Positions 31,359 to 41,086 of a DNA stretch of 64,000 nucleotides are shown here, one piece after another. This stretch comes from Pseudomonas sp. PDM14 (GTDB lineage: Bacteria > Pseudomonadota > Gammaproteobacteria > Pseudomonadales > Pseudomonadaceae). A program made the position numbers and the translations under genes. Location: assembly GCF_014851905.1 (NCBI RefSeq), contig NZ_JACVAQ010000002.1:620001-684000 (forward strand), given 5' to 3'. Under the pieces are notes generated by a model. The model was not told the origin of the DNA, searched no databases, and was given only the letters and a program-made list of their open reading frames with translations. Position 1 is the stretch's first letter. Each line of letters opens with the position of its first letter.

Positions 31359-33031
31359 TAGGCGGCCACCGACAGGCCGAGCGCGCGCACGCTTTCCTCG
31401 GCGAGGTCGAGCACGCTTGGCGTGGTTTCCGGACGCAGCACCGCTCCCCCTTCGAGGTAGTACTCAAGGCTGCTCAAGGCGTCGGCCAGGGTTTCCAGCA
31501 TCTGCTCGGAGGGCATCTGCCGGGATTCGATCATCTGCAGCTGGATGTAGTCGGCGCAGGCACCAATCAAGCGAGCGGCACGCTCCTGACCGAGGAACCA
31601 CAGGCCACCGCGCACCGCTTGCAGACTGAACGGCACGTTGGCCAGATGCAGCTTCTCGCCTTCGGACTCCAGGTAGGCGGTGATTGCACGCTTGGCCAGC
31701 GCCAGGCCGGCCTGCGCCTCGTCGACCACGACAATGCGCGCTTCGATCAGCTGGTGCGTGGCGAAGGCCTCGCCTTCCTGACCTGGCTCGACCGGAGCAG
31801 GACGCTGCTCACGACGCTCGCCACGTTCCAGGCTGGCGACCATGCTTTCCACATAAAGCACCGCCTCGGCTAGCTTGTGCAGATCGGCACTGGCTGCCGG
31901 AGACTCTTCACTCCAGCCCGCCACGACCGGCAACTGCACCTGCAGCGCATTGGCCGCCGAGCTGAGGCCGACCATGCCGAGGGTCTTGGCCATCTTGCCG
32001 AGCAGCGCGTGGAGGTTGGCGAAGCTGTCCGGCTGCGCGGTTCCGCGCTCGATCAGATCGAGCAGGTCCTTGACGCTGGCCAGTTCCTCGCGGATCGCCG
32101 ACGACAGCGAACGCATCACGCCCTGCCCCGGGCCGGACAGGCGTTGGTATTCCTCGTCGAGCAGGTGGTCGGTGAATGGCAGCGCGTTCAGGCCGAATAC
32201 GTCGCGCACCGAACTGGCCTGCGGACCCTGACTGTCGGCCAGGGCCACCAGATAGAGCAACTCCTTGAGCAGGTTGCGCGGCGCTTCGTAGTCGGGGTTG
32301 GCCAGGGCCTGCTTCAGCTCGCGATCCAGGCGCGAGAACAGTTGCTTGCGCGTCTTGCGCAGCAGCAGTTGGCCATCGAGCTGTGCTTCCGCAGCGGCGG
32401 CACCGACCCAGAACAGGCGCCCGCGGGCTTGCCCGGCGTACAGACTGTCCAGGCGCGCCAGGGCACGCAGCATCAGCTTGAGACCAGCTTGCGGGTTGTC
32501 TTCGCGGATGAAACCAAGCAGGCCGACCTGGTACATGTGGCGCAGGCGGCGGCTGTCTTCGGCCCGTACTTCGGCAACAGCCGGTACGCCTGCCGGGCGC
32601 GCCTGATCGAGGCGCACACTGAAGAAAAAGCTTTCCGGCAGCGGCGGCTGGGCACCGGCCTGGCGCAGGTCGTTGATCGCCGGGAGCAGCAACTCGGGCA
32701 TTTCCTGGCGATGCGCGTCGACGTTTTCCAGGTAGCGGCGCAGCACATACAGCGCGTTGCTCAGTGCCGAGAGCTGGACGTCGCGCTCTTCGCCGGCGCC
32801 GGCGGGAATGTCGGTCGCCTGCTGCAACACTTCCTGGGCCAGCAGTTCGGCGCCAGCCAGTTCGATCAGGTTGAGCGTACCGCGCACCTGTTGCAGGTTC
32901 TCCACGGCTTGCTGCAGGAGGCTGCCGTTGTTCCGTTCGGCAATGAAGTGTTCGAGACTCTGTTCGGTCTCTTCCATGGTCGTGAACAGCTCGTCACGCA
33001 CCAGGCTCAGGGATGTCGCTCCAGTGACCAT
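31358..33031 (-). CDS. fimL: FimL, type IV pilus/virulence regulator related to ChpA N-terminus
   Basis: Cytoplasmic helical protein of 557 aa that, in P. aeruginosa, promotes twitching motility and cAMP/Vfr signalling through the Pil-Chp system. It resembles the N-terminal part of ChpA ([55 protein letters not shown]) but the phosphotransfer histidine motif is degenerate, as known for FimL. Assigned by length, pattern and its place between nudC and the dienoyl-CoA isomerase gene, the order I recall around PA1822. It abuts nudC by sharing base 31358. Confidence 0.88.
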   Translation of the reverse strand: MVTGATSLSLVRDELFTTMEETEQSLEHFIAERNNGSLLQQAVENLQQVRGTLNLIELAGAELLAQEVLQQATDIPAGAGEERDVQLSALSNALYVLRRYLENVDAHRQEMPELLLPAINDLRQAGAQPPLPESFFFSVRLDQARPAGVPAVAEVRAEDSRRLRHMYQVGLLGFIREDNPQAGLKLMLRALARLDSLYAGQARGRLFWVGAAAAEAQLDGQLLLRKTRKQLFSRLDRELKQALANPDYEAPRNLLKELLYLVALADSQGPQASSVRDVFGLNALPFTDHLLDEEYQRLSGPGQGVMRSLSSAIREELASVKDLLDLIERGTAQPDSFANLHALLGKMAKTLGMVGLSSAANALQVQLPVVAGWSEESPAASADLHKLAEAVLYVESMVASLERGERREQRPAPVEPGQEGEAFATHQLIEARIVVVDEAQAGLALAKRAITAYLESEGEKLHLANVPFSLQAVRGGLWFLGQERAARLIGACADYIQLQMIESRQMPSEQMLETLADALSSLEYYLEGGAVLRPETTPSVLDLAEESVRALGLSVAA

Positions 33032-33064
33032 GGGCCTACTGCACCTCTCTAGGCTGGTACCGCA

Positions 33065-33877
33065 TCAGTCGGCGAATTCCGCTTTCTGCTTGCTCATGTG
33101 CGCGGCGATGGCCACGCGCAGATCGGCAGATTGCAACATGGCGCCATTCCAGTTCGCCATGTATTCCAGGCCATCATCGACCCGGTGGTCACGCATGTAG
33201 CGGACCATGTGTTTGGTGCCGCGAATGGCGATCGGCGATTTTTCGGCGATTTCGCGGGCGATGGCGAACACGCCTTCCAGCAGTTCTTCCTGGCTGGCAT
33301 AGGTGCGGTTGACCAATGCAATGCGCAGGGCTTCAGCACCGTCGATGGTGCGGCCGGTGTAGGCCAGTTCGCGCATCATGCCGTCACCGATGATACGCGG
33401 CAGGCGCTGCAGGGTGCCGACGTCGGCGGCCATGCCCATGTCGATTTCCTTGATGGAGAACTGCGCATCGACAGTGGAATAGCGCATGTCGCAGGCGGAA
33501 ATCAGGTCGATGGCGCCGCCCAGGCAGTAACCCTGGATCGCCGCCAGCACCGGCTTGCGGCAGTTGTCGACGGCGTTGAAGGAGGCTTGCAGCTGGAGGA
33601 TCTTACGGCGCAGGGCTTCGGCGTTGCGCCCAACATCCTTGCCCAGTTGGCTGCCGGCCTGGGCCAGCAACATCAGGTCGATGCCCGAGGAAAAGTGCTT
33701 GCCGGCGCCCGAAAGCACTGCCACGCGCACTTCATCGGTGTCGTCGACCCAACGGAAGATATCGATGATCTCCGTCCAGAAGTCCGCGTTCATCGCGTTG
33801 ATCTTCTCGGGGCGGTTGATCTGCACGTGGGCAATCTTGTCGGTCAGTTCGACGCGAAAGGCTTTGTAGTCAGGCAC
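33065..33877 (-). CDS. Crotonase family, delta(3,5)-delta(2,4)-dienoyl-CoA isomerase type
   Basis: 270 aa from GTG 33877, which has GAGG 9 bases upstream; the ATG three codons earlier sits too close to it. The crotonase fold has oxyanion loops (GKHFSSGIDLML and IQGYCLGGAIDLISACD). The three acidic residues that mark dienoyl-CoA isomerase are visible in CDMRYS, SIKEIDMGMAADVGTLQRLP. It probably shifts double bonds during beta-oxidation of odd-position unsaturated fatty acids. It lies just upstream of fimL in the same direction. Confidence 0.87.
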   Translation of the reverse strand: MPDYKAFRVELTDKIAHVQINRPEKINAMNADFWTEIIDIFRWVDDTDEVRVAVLSGAGKHFSSGIDLMLLAQAGSQLGKDVGRNAEALRRKILQLQASFNAVDNCRKPVLAAIQGYCLGGAIDLISACDMRYSTVDAQFSIKEIDMGMAADVGTLQRLPRIIGDGMMRELAYTGRTIDGAEALRIALVNRTYASQEELLEGVFAIAREIAEKSPIAIRGTKHMVRYMRDHRVDDGLEYMANWNGAMLQSADLRVAIAAHMSKQKAEFAD

Positions 33878-33925
33878 GCAGATCATCCTCGGAGGCAGAA
33901 GCGCAGTGAGGTGCGCTTGGAAATA

Positions 33926-33955
33926 TTGTTATGGTTAACCGCCCAACTATAACAA
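33926..33955 (-). promoter_or_regulatory. TTGTTAT/ATAACAA inverted repeat and possible promoter
   Basis: 7-bp arms TTGTTAT (33926-33932) and ATAACAA (33949-33955), 16 bases apart, 49 bases upstream of the isomerase start. Read on the minus strand, TTGTTA and ATAACA are 17 bases apart and could be a sigma-70 promoter with built-in symmetry. The rest of 33956-34110 shows nothing I can name. Confidence 0.4.
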
Positions 33956-34110
33956 GCATGCACCAAATGTCGATGCTGGCCACTGTGACGCAGGGCACGC
34001 CCACCGAGTTGAGACGTTTTATGACCAACTTCGGTTAAGCGGTTGATCTGCCTCGACCTGCATCACGAGCAAATCGGGGACTGCGCAGCCGGCACAGCGC
34101 ACGGAGCGGC

Positions 34111-36357
34111 TCACTCGGCGATGCAGTCCACGGTGTACTGCCCGCCCTCTTTCTGCAGCCCGTGGACGTCGGCGTCGAAACCGGGAAAACGCTCGTCGAA
34201 GGCACGGGCGAAGGCCAGGTACTCGATGATCGAGCGGGTCGCCGGGGTAAAACGTTCACCCGGCATGATCAGCGGAATGCCTGGCGGATACGGCACCAGC
34301 ATCACCGCCGCCACGCGCCCTTGCAGCGCTTCGATCGGCACCGCTTCGACGTCACCACGCACCAACTGGTTGTAAGCGTCCGCCGGCTTCACCGCGACTT
34401 CGGGCAGCGTCGTGTACATGCGCTTGAGCGCCTTGGCCGTGGCGTTCTCGCGGTAGCAGGTGTGCAGTTGGGTGCACAGATCGCGCAAGCCCATGCCGGC
34501 GTAGCGCGCGGCATCCTCGCGCGCCACCGATGGCAAGGCGTCGAGCAGCGGCACGTTGGCATCGTAAGAGCGCTTGAACTCCAGCAGCTCGGTGAGCAGC
34601 GTGCTCCACTTGCCCTTGGTGATGCCCATGGAGAACAGCACGAGAAAGGAGTACAGGCCGGTCTTCTCCACCACAAGACCGCGCTCCCAGAGGAATTTGC
34701 TGACCACCGCCGCCGGAATACCGGACTCGGCCAGCGCGCCGTCGGCAGACAGCCCCGGCATCACCAGGGTGACCTTGATCGGGTCGAGCAGCACGTAGTC
34801 CTCGGCCACCTCGCCGAAACCATGCCAGTCGGCATTCGGCTGCAGCAGCCAGTCGCCAGTGGTCTGCGGCGCGTCGCTGCCTTCGGGCTGCGGCGGCTGC
34901 CAGATGCTGAACCACCAGTCGTCCGCCGCCAGGTTCTTGCGCAGGTTGGCCAGAGCGCGGCGGAAGCTTAGCGCCTCGTCGAAGGTTTCCTGGATCAGCG
35001 AGCGGCCGGCCGGGCCTTCCATCATCGCCGAAGCCACATCGAGCGAGGCAATGATGCCGTACTGCGGCGAGGTGGAGATGTGCATCATGAACGCCTCGTT
35101 GAAGCGGTCACGGTCGAGCTGGCGCTGGCCGCCATCTTGTACATGGATCATCGATGCCTGACTGAACGCCGCCAGCAACTTGTGCGTGGAGTGCGTGGTG
35201 AACACCAGCGGGGTCTTTTCGCCCTCGCTGGTGCCCATGCCGTAGCGCCCGGCGTAGAACTCGTGGAACGCGGCGTAGGCGTACCAGGCCTCGTCGAAGT
35301 GCAGCACCTCGACCGAGTCGCCGAGGGTCTGCTTGATCATCTCGGCGTTGTAGCAGAGGCCGTCATAGGTCGAGTTGGTCACCACCGCCAGCTTGACCTT
35401 CGGCGCACGACCGCGAGCCAGCGGGCTGGCGTCGATCTTCGCCTGGATCGACTCGCGGCTGAACTCGCTCAGCGGAATCGGCCCGATGATGCCCAGCTCG
35501 TTGCGCTCCGGGCACAGGTACAGCGGGATCGCGCCGGTCATGATGATCGAATGCAGGATCGACTTGTGGCAGTTGCGGTCGACCAGCACCAGATCGTCGC
35601 GACCGACCATCGAGTGCCAGACGATCTTGTTCGCGGTCGAGGTGCCGTTGATCACGAAGAAGGTGTGGTCAGCGCCGAAGTTGCGCGCCGCGCGCGCCTC
35701 GGCTTCCGCCAGCGGGCCGGTGTGGTCGAGCAGCGAGCCCAGCTCCGGCACTGAAACCGACAGGTCCGAGCGCAGGGTGTTCTCGCCGAAGAACTGGTGG
35801 AACGCTTGCCCCACCGGACTCTTGCGGTAGGCGACACCGCCGCCGTGCCCCGGCGTGTGCCAGGAATAGTTGGACTGTGCGGTGTGCTGCACCAGCGCCT
35901 TGAAGAACGGCGGCAGCAGGCCATCGAGGTAGCTGTGCGCCGCTCGCGCAACCTGGCGGGCGAGGAACGACACGGTGTCTTCGTAGAGATAGAGGATGCC
36001 ACGCAGGTGGTTGAGGTCGGCCATCGCCTCGGCCGGCGCATTCTCGATGGTCACCTGCTCGCCCAGAGCGAAGATCGGTAGGTGCGGTGCACGCACGCGA
36101 GCGATGCGGATCAGCTCGACCATGTCCTGCAGCAGGCGCTGGTTTTCCCCGGCGCCTTCGGCGGCGACCAGGATGCAGGCCAAGCCGTGATGGGTCGAAG
36201 CGACGATACGCCCTTCCGCCGAGGTCGCCGTGGAGAGGATGCTGAAACCGTCCTGACTCAGTTCCTGGGCAATCGCCCGGACGCGCTCCCCGGCCACGGT
36301 GTCGGCCTTGATGTCGCGGTGGACGATGAGGACGGGGAATTTCAGGTCTTTGTACAT
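34111..36357 (-). CDS. ldcA: Lysine decarboxylase (Orn/Lys/Arg decarboxylase, fold III)
   Basis: PLP enzyme making cadaverine from lysine. 748 aa: N-terminal wing domain with receiver-like fold (PVLIVHRDIKADTVAGERV), core PLP domain (residues ~150-480) with SWHTPGHGGGVAYRKSP, HTFFVINGTSTANKIVWHS, and the cofactor Lys393 in THSTHKLLAAFSQ, then a C-terminal domain. Length and pattern match P. aeruginosa LdcA, which is part of arginine-controlled lysine catabolism. A 121-base leader region separates it from dnaQ. Specificity for lysine is by synteny. Confidence 0.93.
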   Translation of the reverse strand: MYKDLKFPVLIVHRDIKADTVAGERVRAIAQELSQDGFSILSTATSAEGRIVASTHHGLACILVAAEGAGENQRLLQDMVELIRIARVRAPHLPIFALGEQVTIENAPAEAMADLNHLRGILYLYEDTVSFLARQVARAAHSYLDGLLPPFFKALVQHTAQSNYSWHTPGHGGGVAYRKSPVGQAFHQFFGENTLRSDLSVSVPELGSLLDHTGPLAEAEARAARNFGADHTFFVINGTSTANKIVWHSMVGRDDLVLVDRNCHKSILHSIIMTGAIPLYLCPERNELGIIGPIPLSEFSRESIQAKIDASPLARGRAPKVKLAVVTNSTYDGLCYNAEMIKQTLGDSVEVLHFDEAWYAYAAFHEFYAGRYGMGTSEGEKTPLVFTTHSTHKLLAAFSQASMIHVQDGGQRQLDRDRFNEAFMMHISTSPQYGIIASLDVASAMMEGPAGRSLIQETFDEALSFRRALANLRKNLAADDWWFSIWQPPQPEGSDAPQTTGDWLLQPNADWHGFGEVAEDYVLLDPIKVTLVMPGLSADGALAESGIPAAVVSKFLWERGLVVEKTGLYSFLVLFSMGITKGKWSTLLTELLEFKRSYDANVPLLDALPSVAREDAARYAGMGLRDLCTQLHTCYRENATAKALKRMYTTLPEVAVKPADAYNQLVRGDVEAVPIEALQGRVAAVMLVPYPPGIPLIMPGERFTPATRSIIEYLAFARAFDERFPGFDADVHGLQKEGGQYTVDCIAE

Positions 36358-36479
36358 GGCGTGATCCTGAGGGGTGGGCGCGGGCCTATCCCCTCAGGGT
36401 AGAAGTTCGCCCGAACGGGCGGAACCCCTCATGCGGCAAGCTGTAAGAAAAGGTCGCCTGGGCAACCTTTAACCCGACC

Positions 36480-37214
36480 TCAGGCCTCGGCCGGGGCTTC
36501 CAGCTGTATCCACAACGCTGGCGCGCCGGCAGACTTCTCGATGGCGGCGAGACGCGAGACATGTGCGGCGAGGTCTTCCTCGCTGGCGCGAATCACCCGG
36601 GTCGGCGCACGGCCAGCAGCCAAACGACGAATCGGACTGGGCACCTGGCGGCCACTGCCATCGCCACCCTCGCCGGCCAGGGACAGGTGAGTCTGCCCGC
36701 CAGTCATGGTCAGGTAGACGTCGGCAAGAATCTCGGCGTCGAGCAAGGCGCCGTGCAGGTCGCGACCGGAGTTGTCGACACCGTAGCGCTTGCACAGGGC
36801 ATCGAGGTTGTTGCGCTGGCCCGGATGGCGCTCACGGGCCATCAACAGGGTATCGAGCACCGAGCAATAGTCGGCAACTTCGGCACGCTCGCTCTGCCCG
36901 AGCAGGGCGAATTCGTTGTTGATGAAGCCGATGTCGAACGCCGCGTTGTGGATGATCAGCTGCGCGCCGTTGATGAACTCGAAGAATTCGTCGGCGACAT
37001 CGCGAAAGCGCTGTTTGTCGGCGAGGAACTCGCTGGTGATGCCGTGCACCGCCACCGCGCCTTCGTCGATTTCGCGATCGGGCTGCAGGTAGACATGGAA
37101 ATGCCGCCCGGTCAGGCGCCGCCCTTCGAGCTCGACGCAGCCGATCTCGATGATCCGGTGGCCATCGGTGACCGGCATACCGGTCGTTTCGGTATCGAGA
37201 ACCACACTACGCAC
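36480..37214 (-). CDS. dnaQ: DNA polymerase III epsilon subunit, 3'-5' proofreading exonuclease
   Basis: 244 aa from GTG 37214 ([18 protein letters not shown] 8 bases upstream, inside the end of rnhA). The DEDDh exonuclease motifs are intact: DTET (Asp7, Glu9), [14 protein letters not shown], and [15 protein letters not shown] (His and Asp). The C-terminal tail that binds the alpha subunit follows. It overlaps the end of rnhA by 8 bases, so the two are translationally coupled. Confidence 0.96.
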   Translation of the reverse strand: MRSVVLDTETTGMPVTDGHRIIEIGCVELEGRRLTGRHFHVYLQPDREIDEGAVAVHGITSEFLADKQRFRDVADEFFEFINGAQLIIHNAAFDIGFINNEFALLGQSERAEVADYCSVLDTLLMARERHPGQRNNLDALCKRYGVDNSGRDLHGALLDAEILADVYLTMTGGQTHLSLAGEGGDGSGRQVPSPIRRLAAGRAPTRVIRASEEDLAAHVSRLAAIEKSAGAPALWIQLEAPAEA

Positions 37215-37662
37215 GTTGCACACCCCTCACTTCATCGACGCCACGGTTGGCCAGTTGGTCGGCCCGTTCATTGCCCGGATGGCCGGTATGCCCGCGCACC
37301 CATTTCCACTCGACCTGGTGGCGATTGACCTGCTCGTCCAGCGCCTGCCACAGGTCGGCATTCTTCACCGGCTCCTTGGCGGCGGTCTTCCAGCCGCGCT
37401 TCTTCCAGTTCGGCATCCACTCCTGGATACCCTTCATCACATACTGCGAGTCGGTGACCAGGCGCACGGAACAGGGACGGGTCAGCGCGATCAGCGCGCA
37501 GATCGCCGCCATCAGCTCCATACGGTTATTGGTCGTGTTGGGCTCGCCGCCCCAGAGTTCTTTCTCGGCACCCTTGAAGACCAGCAGCGCCCCCCAGCCG
37601 CCGGGGCCGGGATTGCCCTTGCAGGCGCCATCGGTGTAGATCTCGACTAGTTCTTCGCTCAT
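37207..37662 (-). CDS. rnhA: Ribonuclease HI
   Basis: Degrades the RNA of RNA-DNA hybrids. 151 aa with all active-site motifs: [15 protein letters not shown] (Asp), [13 protein letters not shown] (Glu), [12 protein letters not shown] (Asp), [18 protein letters not shown] (His, Asp). Length equals the bacterial norm. The gene order rnhA-dnaQ is common; here the stop codon lies within the first codons of dnaQ. Confidence 0.97.
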   Translation of the reverse strand: MSEELVEIYTDGACKGNPGPGGWGALLVFKGAEKELWGGEPNTTNNRMELMAAICALIALTRPCSVRLVTDSQYVMKGIQEWMPNWKKRGWKTAAKEPVKNADLWQALDEQVNRHQVEWKWVRGHTGHPGNERADQLANRGVDEVRGVQRA

Positions 37663-37760
37663 TGACTGCTTTATCTATCAAGCTGCTTAAAAACCATCTG
37701 CGCTGGCAATACGGCAACGTCTGCCTGGTATTCGGCATCGCCTGCGCTTTCAACGGCCTG

Positions 37761-38519
37761 TCATTGTTCGGAATCGCGGCGGCTGACCTTGGCCACCGGC
37801 ATTGGCAGCAACTTGCCCATCGTGGCGCGTTGCACCGGGCGCAGCGGGCGCAAGCCGATCACCAGCTTGCGCGCCACCAGCAGGTAGAAGCCGCCGCCGG
37901 GCGTCTGCCAGGCATCGCCCCAGCGCTCCAGCCGGGCCAGGCGAGACTGCCAGGCTGCCGAAGCAAGCGGCGGACGATAGCACCCGAAGCGGCGTTTCTC
38001 CAGCGCGAAGCCGAGCAGGTTGAGCCAGTCGGCCAGGCGGTTCGGCGCGATGCAGCGGGCGCTGCGAAAACCGTCGCCGGCGAAGTAGTGACGCAGCCCC
38101 CAGGTACTCCACGGGTTGACCCCGACCACCAGCAGGTGCCCACCCGGACGCACGCTCTGCGCCGCCTCGCGCAACAGGCCGTGGGGCGACAGGCAGAAAT
38201 CCAGGCCGTGCTGCAACACCACTACGTCGGCGGCATGCTCACCCAGCGGCCAGGCCTGCTCCTCGCAGGCGATGTCCACACCCGCCAGCGGCGCACCGAG
38301 GCGCACGTTGCAACGTACCTGCGGCGCACTGGGTGGCGTGGCCTCGGCCGGGCCGTAATGCACCAGGTAACCGCCGAAGTAGCGCGCCAGTTCGGCGTCC
38401 AGTGCCCGCCGCTCTTCGTCGAGCAGCAACTGGCCGAGCGGCGACGCCAGCCACTCGCGCGCATCCTGGGTGAGTTTCAGCCAGTCCGCATCGGCCTGGG
38501 CGAACGGTTCTTCGCGCAT
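37761..38519 (-). CDS. Class I SAM-dependent methyltransferase
   Basis: 252 aa from ATG 38519 with GGAG 6 bases upstream. Methyltransf_11-type domain: the region ADVVVLQHGLDFCLSPHGLLREAAQSVRPGGHLLVVGVNPWSTWGL holds the post-motif signals, while the GxGxG-like motif I is weak (GGYLVHYGPAE). Substrate unknown. Divergent from gloB and upstream of rnhA, an arrangement I recall from P. aeruginosa, where the homologue flanks gloB. Confidence 0.85.
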   Translation of the reverse strand: MREEPFAQADADWLKLTQDAREWLASPLGQLLLDEERRALDAELARYFGGYLVHYGPAEATPPSAPQVRCNVRLGAPLAGVDIACEEQAWPLGEHAADVVVLQHGLDFCLSPHGLLREAAQSVRPGGHLLVVGVNPWSTWGLRHYFAGDGFRSARCIAPNRLADWLNLLGFALEKRRFGCYRPPLASAAWQSRLARLERWGDAWQTPGGGFYLLVARKLVIGLRPLRPVQRATMGKLLPMPVAKVSRRDSEQ

Positions 38520-38596
38520 GGTGTGCTCCTGCATGGCCAATCAAGGCAGTTGCTGACTAAGATGCGCCAATGTTCCGAGCTTGGCGACCCCAGAAA

Positions 38597-39385
38597 ATGT
38601 TTCAGATCGACGCACTCCCGGCTTTCAGCGACAACTACATCTGGCTCATCCAGGACTCGGCCACCCGGCGCTGCGCCGTGGTCGACCCAGGCGACGCCAA
38701 GCCAGTGCAGGCCTGGCTCGATGCACACCCCGACTGGCGTCTGAGCGACATCCTGATCACCCATCACCACCCCGATCACGTCGGTGGCGTGTCGGCGCTC
38801 AAGGCCGCCACCGGCGCCCGCGTATGGGGGCCGGCGCTGGAGAAAATCCCCGAGCGTGACGTGGCCCTGGACGATGGCCAACGCATCGAGGTGCTGGGCC
38901 TCGACTTCACCGTGCAGCTGGTGCCAGGCCACACCCTCGGCCACATCGCCTACTACCACGCTGCGGAGGGACAACCCTGGCTGTTCTGCGGCGACACACT
39001 GTTCGCTGCCGGCTGCGGACGTCTGTTCGAAGGCACGCCGCAACAGATGCACGACTCGCTGCAACGATTCGCCGACCTTCCGGACAGCACCCTGGTCTAC
39101 TGCACCCACGAATACACCCTGAGCAACCTGCACTTCGCCCGCGCGGTGGAACCGCACAATGCGCAGATCGCCGCGCGCTTCGCCGAGGTCGAGGCCTGGC
39201 GAGCCGAGGGTCGCATCAGCCTGCCGTCAAACCTGGCCCTGGAGAAAGCCAGCAATCCGTTCCTGCGCTGTGAAGAGCCCGAGGTACGGAAAAAAATAGA
39301 CGAGCGGGACGGCACACACGCACGCAGTGCAAGCGAGGTATTTGCTCGCCTGCGCGCCTGGAAGGACGAATTTCGTATCAATTGA
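38597..39385 (+). CDS. gloB: Hydroxyacylglutathione hydrolase (glyoxalase II)
   Basis: Hydrolyses S-lactoylglutathione in methylglyoxal detoxification. 262 aa starting [17 protein letters not shown]. The metallo-beta-lactamase fold has the metal motif [10 protein letters not shown], the further ligands His in [11 protein letters not shown], Asp in [16 protein letters not shown] and His in [14 protein letters not shown]. The C-terminal HAGH domain is complete ([22 protein letters not shown]). Divergent from the methyltransferase. Confidence 0.97.
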   Translation: MFQIDALPAFSDNYIWLIQDSATRRCAVVDPGDAKPVQAWLDAHPDWRLSDILITHHHPDHVGGVSALKAATGARVWGPALEKIPERDVALDDGQRIEVLGLDFTVQLVPGHTLGHIAYYHAAEGQPWLFCGDTLFAAGCGRLFEGTPQQMHDSLQRFADLPDSTLVYCTHEYTLSNLHFARAVEPHNAQIAARFAEVEAWRAEGRISLPSNLALEKASNPFLRCEEPEVRKKIDERDGTHARSASEVFARLRAWKDEFRIN

Positions 39386-39410
39386 GCCAGGACGGCCGAC
39401 TGGTGAAAAC

Positions 39411-39439
39411 TTGACCAGCCCCCAGGCCGTTCCTAGAAT
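39411..39439 (+). promoter_or_regulatory. Sigma-70 promoter of mltD
   Basis: TTGACC (39411-39416) and TAGAAT (39434-39439) exactly 17 bases apart, 36 bases before the mltD start. Confidence 0.75.
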
Positions 39440-39475
39440 CGCCCCACTTTTTGTGTCGGACGATCCTAAAGACCA

Positions 39476-41077
39476 ATGCCTTTATTACCTTTTGGAACCC
39501 TTGATTCAGCGGCATTGGCACGACGAGCAAGGGCTCTGACGGTGATGCTGTGCATCGGCCTCAGCGGCTGCCAGAGCATGAACAACAGTGCTCCGGTGGA
39601 TACCAGCGCCGACACCGACCGCGCCGTCAGCCTGCAGCAGGAGCCCGAGTGGCTCAACGCCGCCGTCGAGACGCAGCCCCCGGTGGACATCTGGGATCGC
39701 ATGCGCGACGGCTTCAAGCTGCAGGACTCGATTGGCGTCAACCCGCGCATCGAGAACCAGCGCCTGTGGTTCGTCAGCAACCCCTCCTTCCTCGAAAACG
39801 CCAGCGAACGCGGCAGCCTTTATATCCATTACGTGGTCGAACGCCTCGAAGAGCGCGACATGCCCATGGAGCTGGCGCTGCTGCCGGTGATCGAAAGCGC
39901 CTACAACCCCTTCGCCTACTCGCGCAGCCACGCGGTCGGGCTGTGGCAGTTCATCCCGTCGACCGGCAAGCACTTCAACCTGCGCCAGACCAACTGGTAC
40001 GACGGTCGCCGCGACATCACCGCCTCGACCAACGCGGCGATGACCTACCTGAGCCGCCTGCACGACATGTTCAACGGTGACTGGCTGCTCGCCCTCGCCG
40101 CCTACAACGCCGGCGAAGGCACCGTCAGCCGCGCGATCGAGCGCAACCAGAAGCTCGGCCTGCCGACCGACTACTGGAACCTGCCGCTGCCCAAGGAAAC
40201 CCAGGACTACGTGCCCAAGCTGCTGGCGCTGTCGCAGATCGTCATGTCGCCGGAAGCCTACGGCGTGGCGCTGAGCCCGATCGCCAACGAGCCGTACTTC
40301 GAGCAGATCAACATTGCCCAGCGCCTGGACCTGTCGCGCGTGGCGCAGATGGCCGAGATCGACGAAAACGAGCTGTACAACCTCAACCCGGCCTTCAAGA
40401 AGCGCATCACCATGGATGGCCCGCAGCACCTGCTGGTGCCCAGCAGCAAGGCCGAACTGCTCAGCGCCAACCTGGCCCTGATGACACCGCAGCAACTGGT
40501 GAGCTGGCAGGAATACCGCGTGCGCCCCGGCGACAACCTGCACACCATCGCCAACCGTTACCACCTGACGGTCGCCACCCTGAAGCAGGCCAACAACCTG
40601 CCGAGCAACAACCTGCGCGTTGGCCAACTGTTGAGCATCCCCACCGAGGGTGGCAGCGAGCCGAGCCGGCCGCTGCATCAGCAGGTCGCCAGCACCGCAG
40701 CGCCGGCCAGCAGTGCAGCACGACGCCACACCGTGCGCAGCGGCGACACGCTCTGGCAGATTGCCAATGCCAACAAGGTCTCGCTCAAGGATCTGCAGCG
40801 CTGGAACAAACTGAGTGCCACCAGCAGGCTGAGCCTGGGCCAGGAGCTGCTGGTCCAGGGCGGCGGCATGAGCGGCGGCACCGGCAATTCGGTGGCGGCA
40901 GCGCCAGCCAGCAACGGCCGGCAGTCGGTGACCTACTACAAGGTCAAGGCCGGCGACTCGATGTACCTGATCGCCCGCCGCTTCAAGGTCGAGATGGAAC
41001 ACCTGCAGCGCTGGAACCCGCGTAGCGGCCAGGCACTCAAGCCGGGCCAGACCCTGACCCTGTACCTCGCCAACTGA
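39476..41077 (+). CDS. mltD: Membrane-bound lytic murein transglycosylase D
   Basis: Cleaves peptidoglycan glycan strands to 1,6-anhydro products in the periplasm. 533 aa; lipoprotein signal with lipobox LSGC. The SLT domain has the catalytic Glu in LPVIESAYNPFAYS, followed by GLWQFIPSTG and LALAAYNAGEG. Three C-terminal LysM modules follow (YRVRPGDNLHTIANRY, HTVRSGDTLWQIANAN, YKVKAGDSMYLIARRF), one more than in E. coli as far as I recall. The first codons upstream of the lipobox are unusually long (MPLLPFGTLDSAALARRAR), so an internal start is possible. Confidence 0.94.
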   Translation: MPLLPFGTLDSAALARRARALTVMLCIGLSGCQSMNNSAPVDTSADTDRAVSLQQEPEWLNAAVETQPPVDIWDRMRDGFKLQDSIGVNPRIENQRLWFVSNPSFLENASERGSLYIHYVVERLEERDMPMELALLPVIESAYNPFAYSRSHAVGLWQFIPSTGKHFNLRQTNWYDGRRDITASTNAAMTYLSRLHDMFNGDWLLALAAYNAGEGTVSRAIERNQKLGLPTDYWNLPLPKETQDYVPKLLALSQIVMSPEAYGVALSPIANEPYFEQINIAQRLDLSRVAQMAEIDENELYNLNPAFKKRITMDGPQHLLVPSSKAELLSANLALMTPQQLVSWQEYRVRPGDNLHTIANRYHLTVATLKQANNLPSNNLRVGQLLSIPTEGGSEPSRPLHQQVASTAAPASSAARRHTVRSGDTLWQIANANKVSLKDLQRWNKLSATSRLSLGQELLVQGGGMSGGTGNSVAAAPASNGRQSVTYYKVKAGDSMYLIARRFKVEMEHLQRWNPRSGQALKPGQTLTLYLAN

Positions 41078-41086
41078 CCGGTCCGA

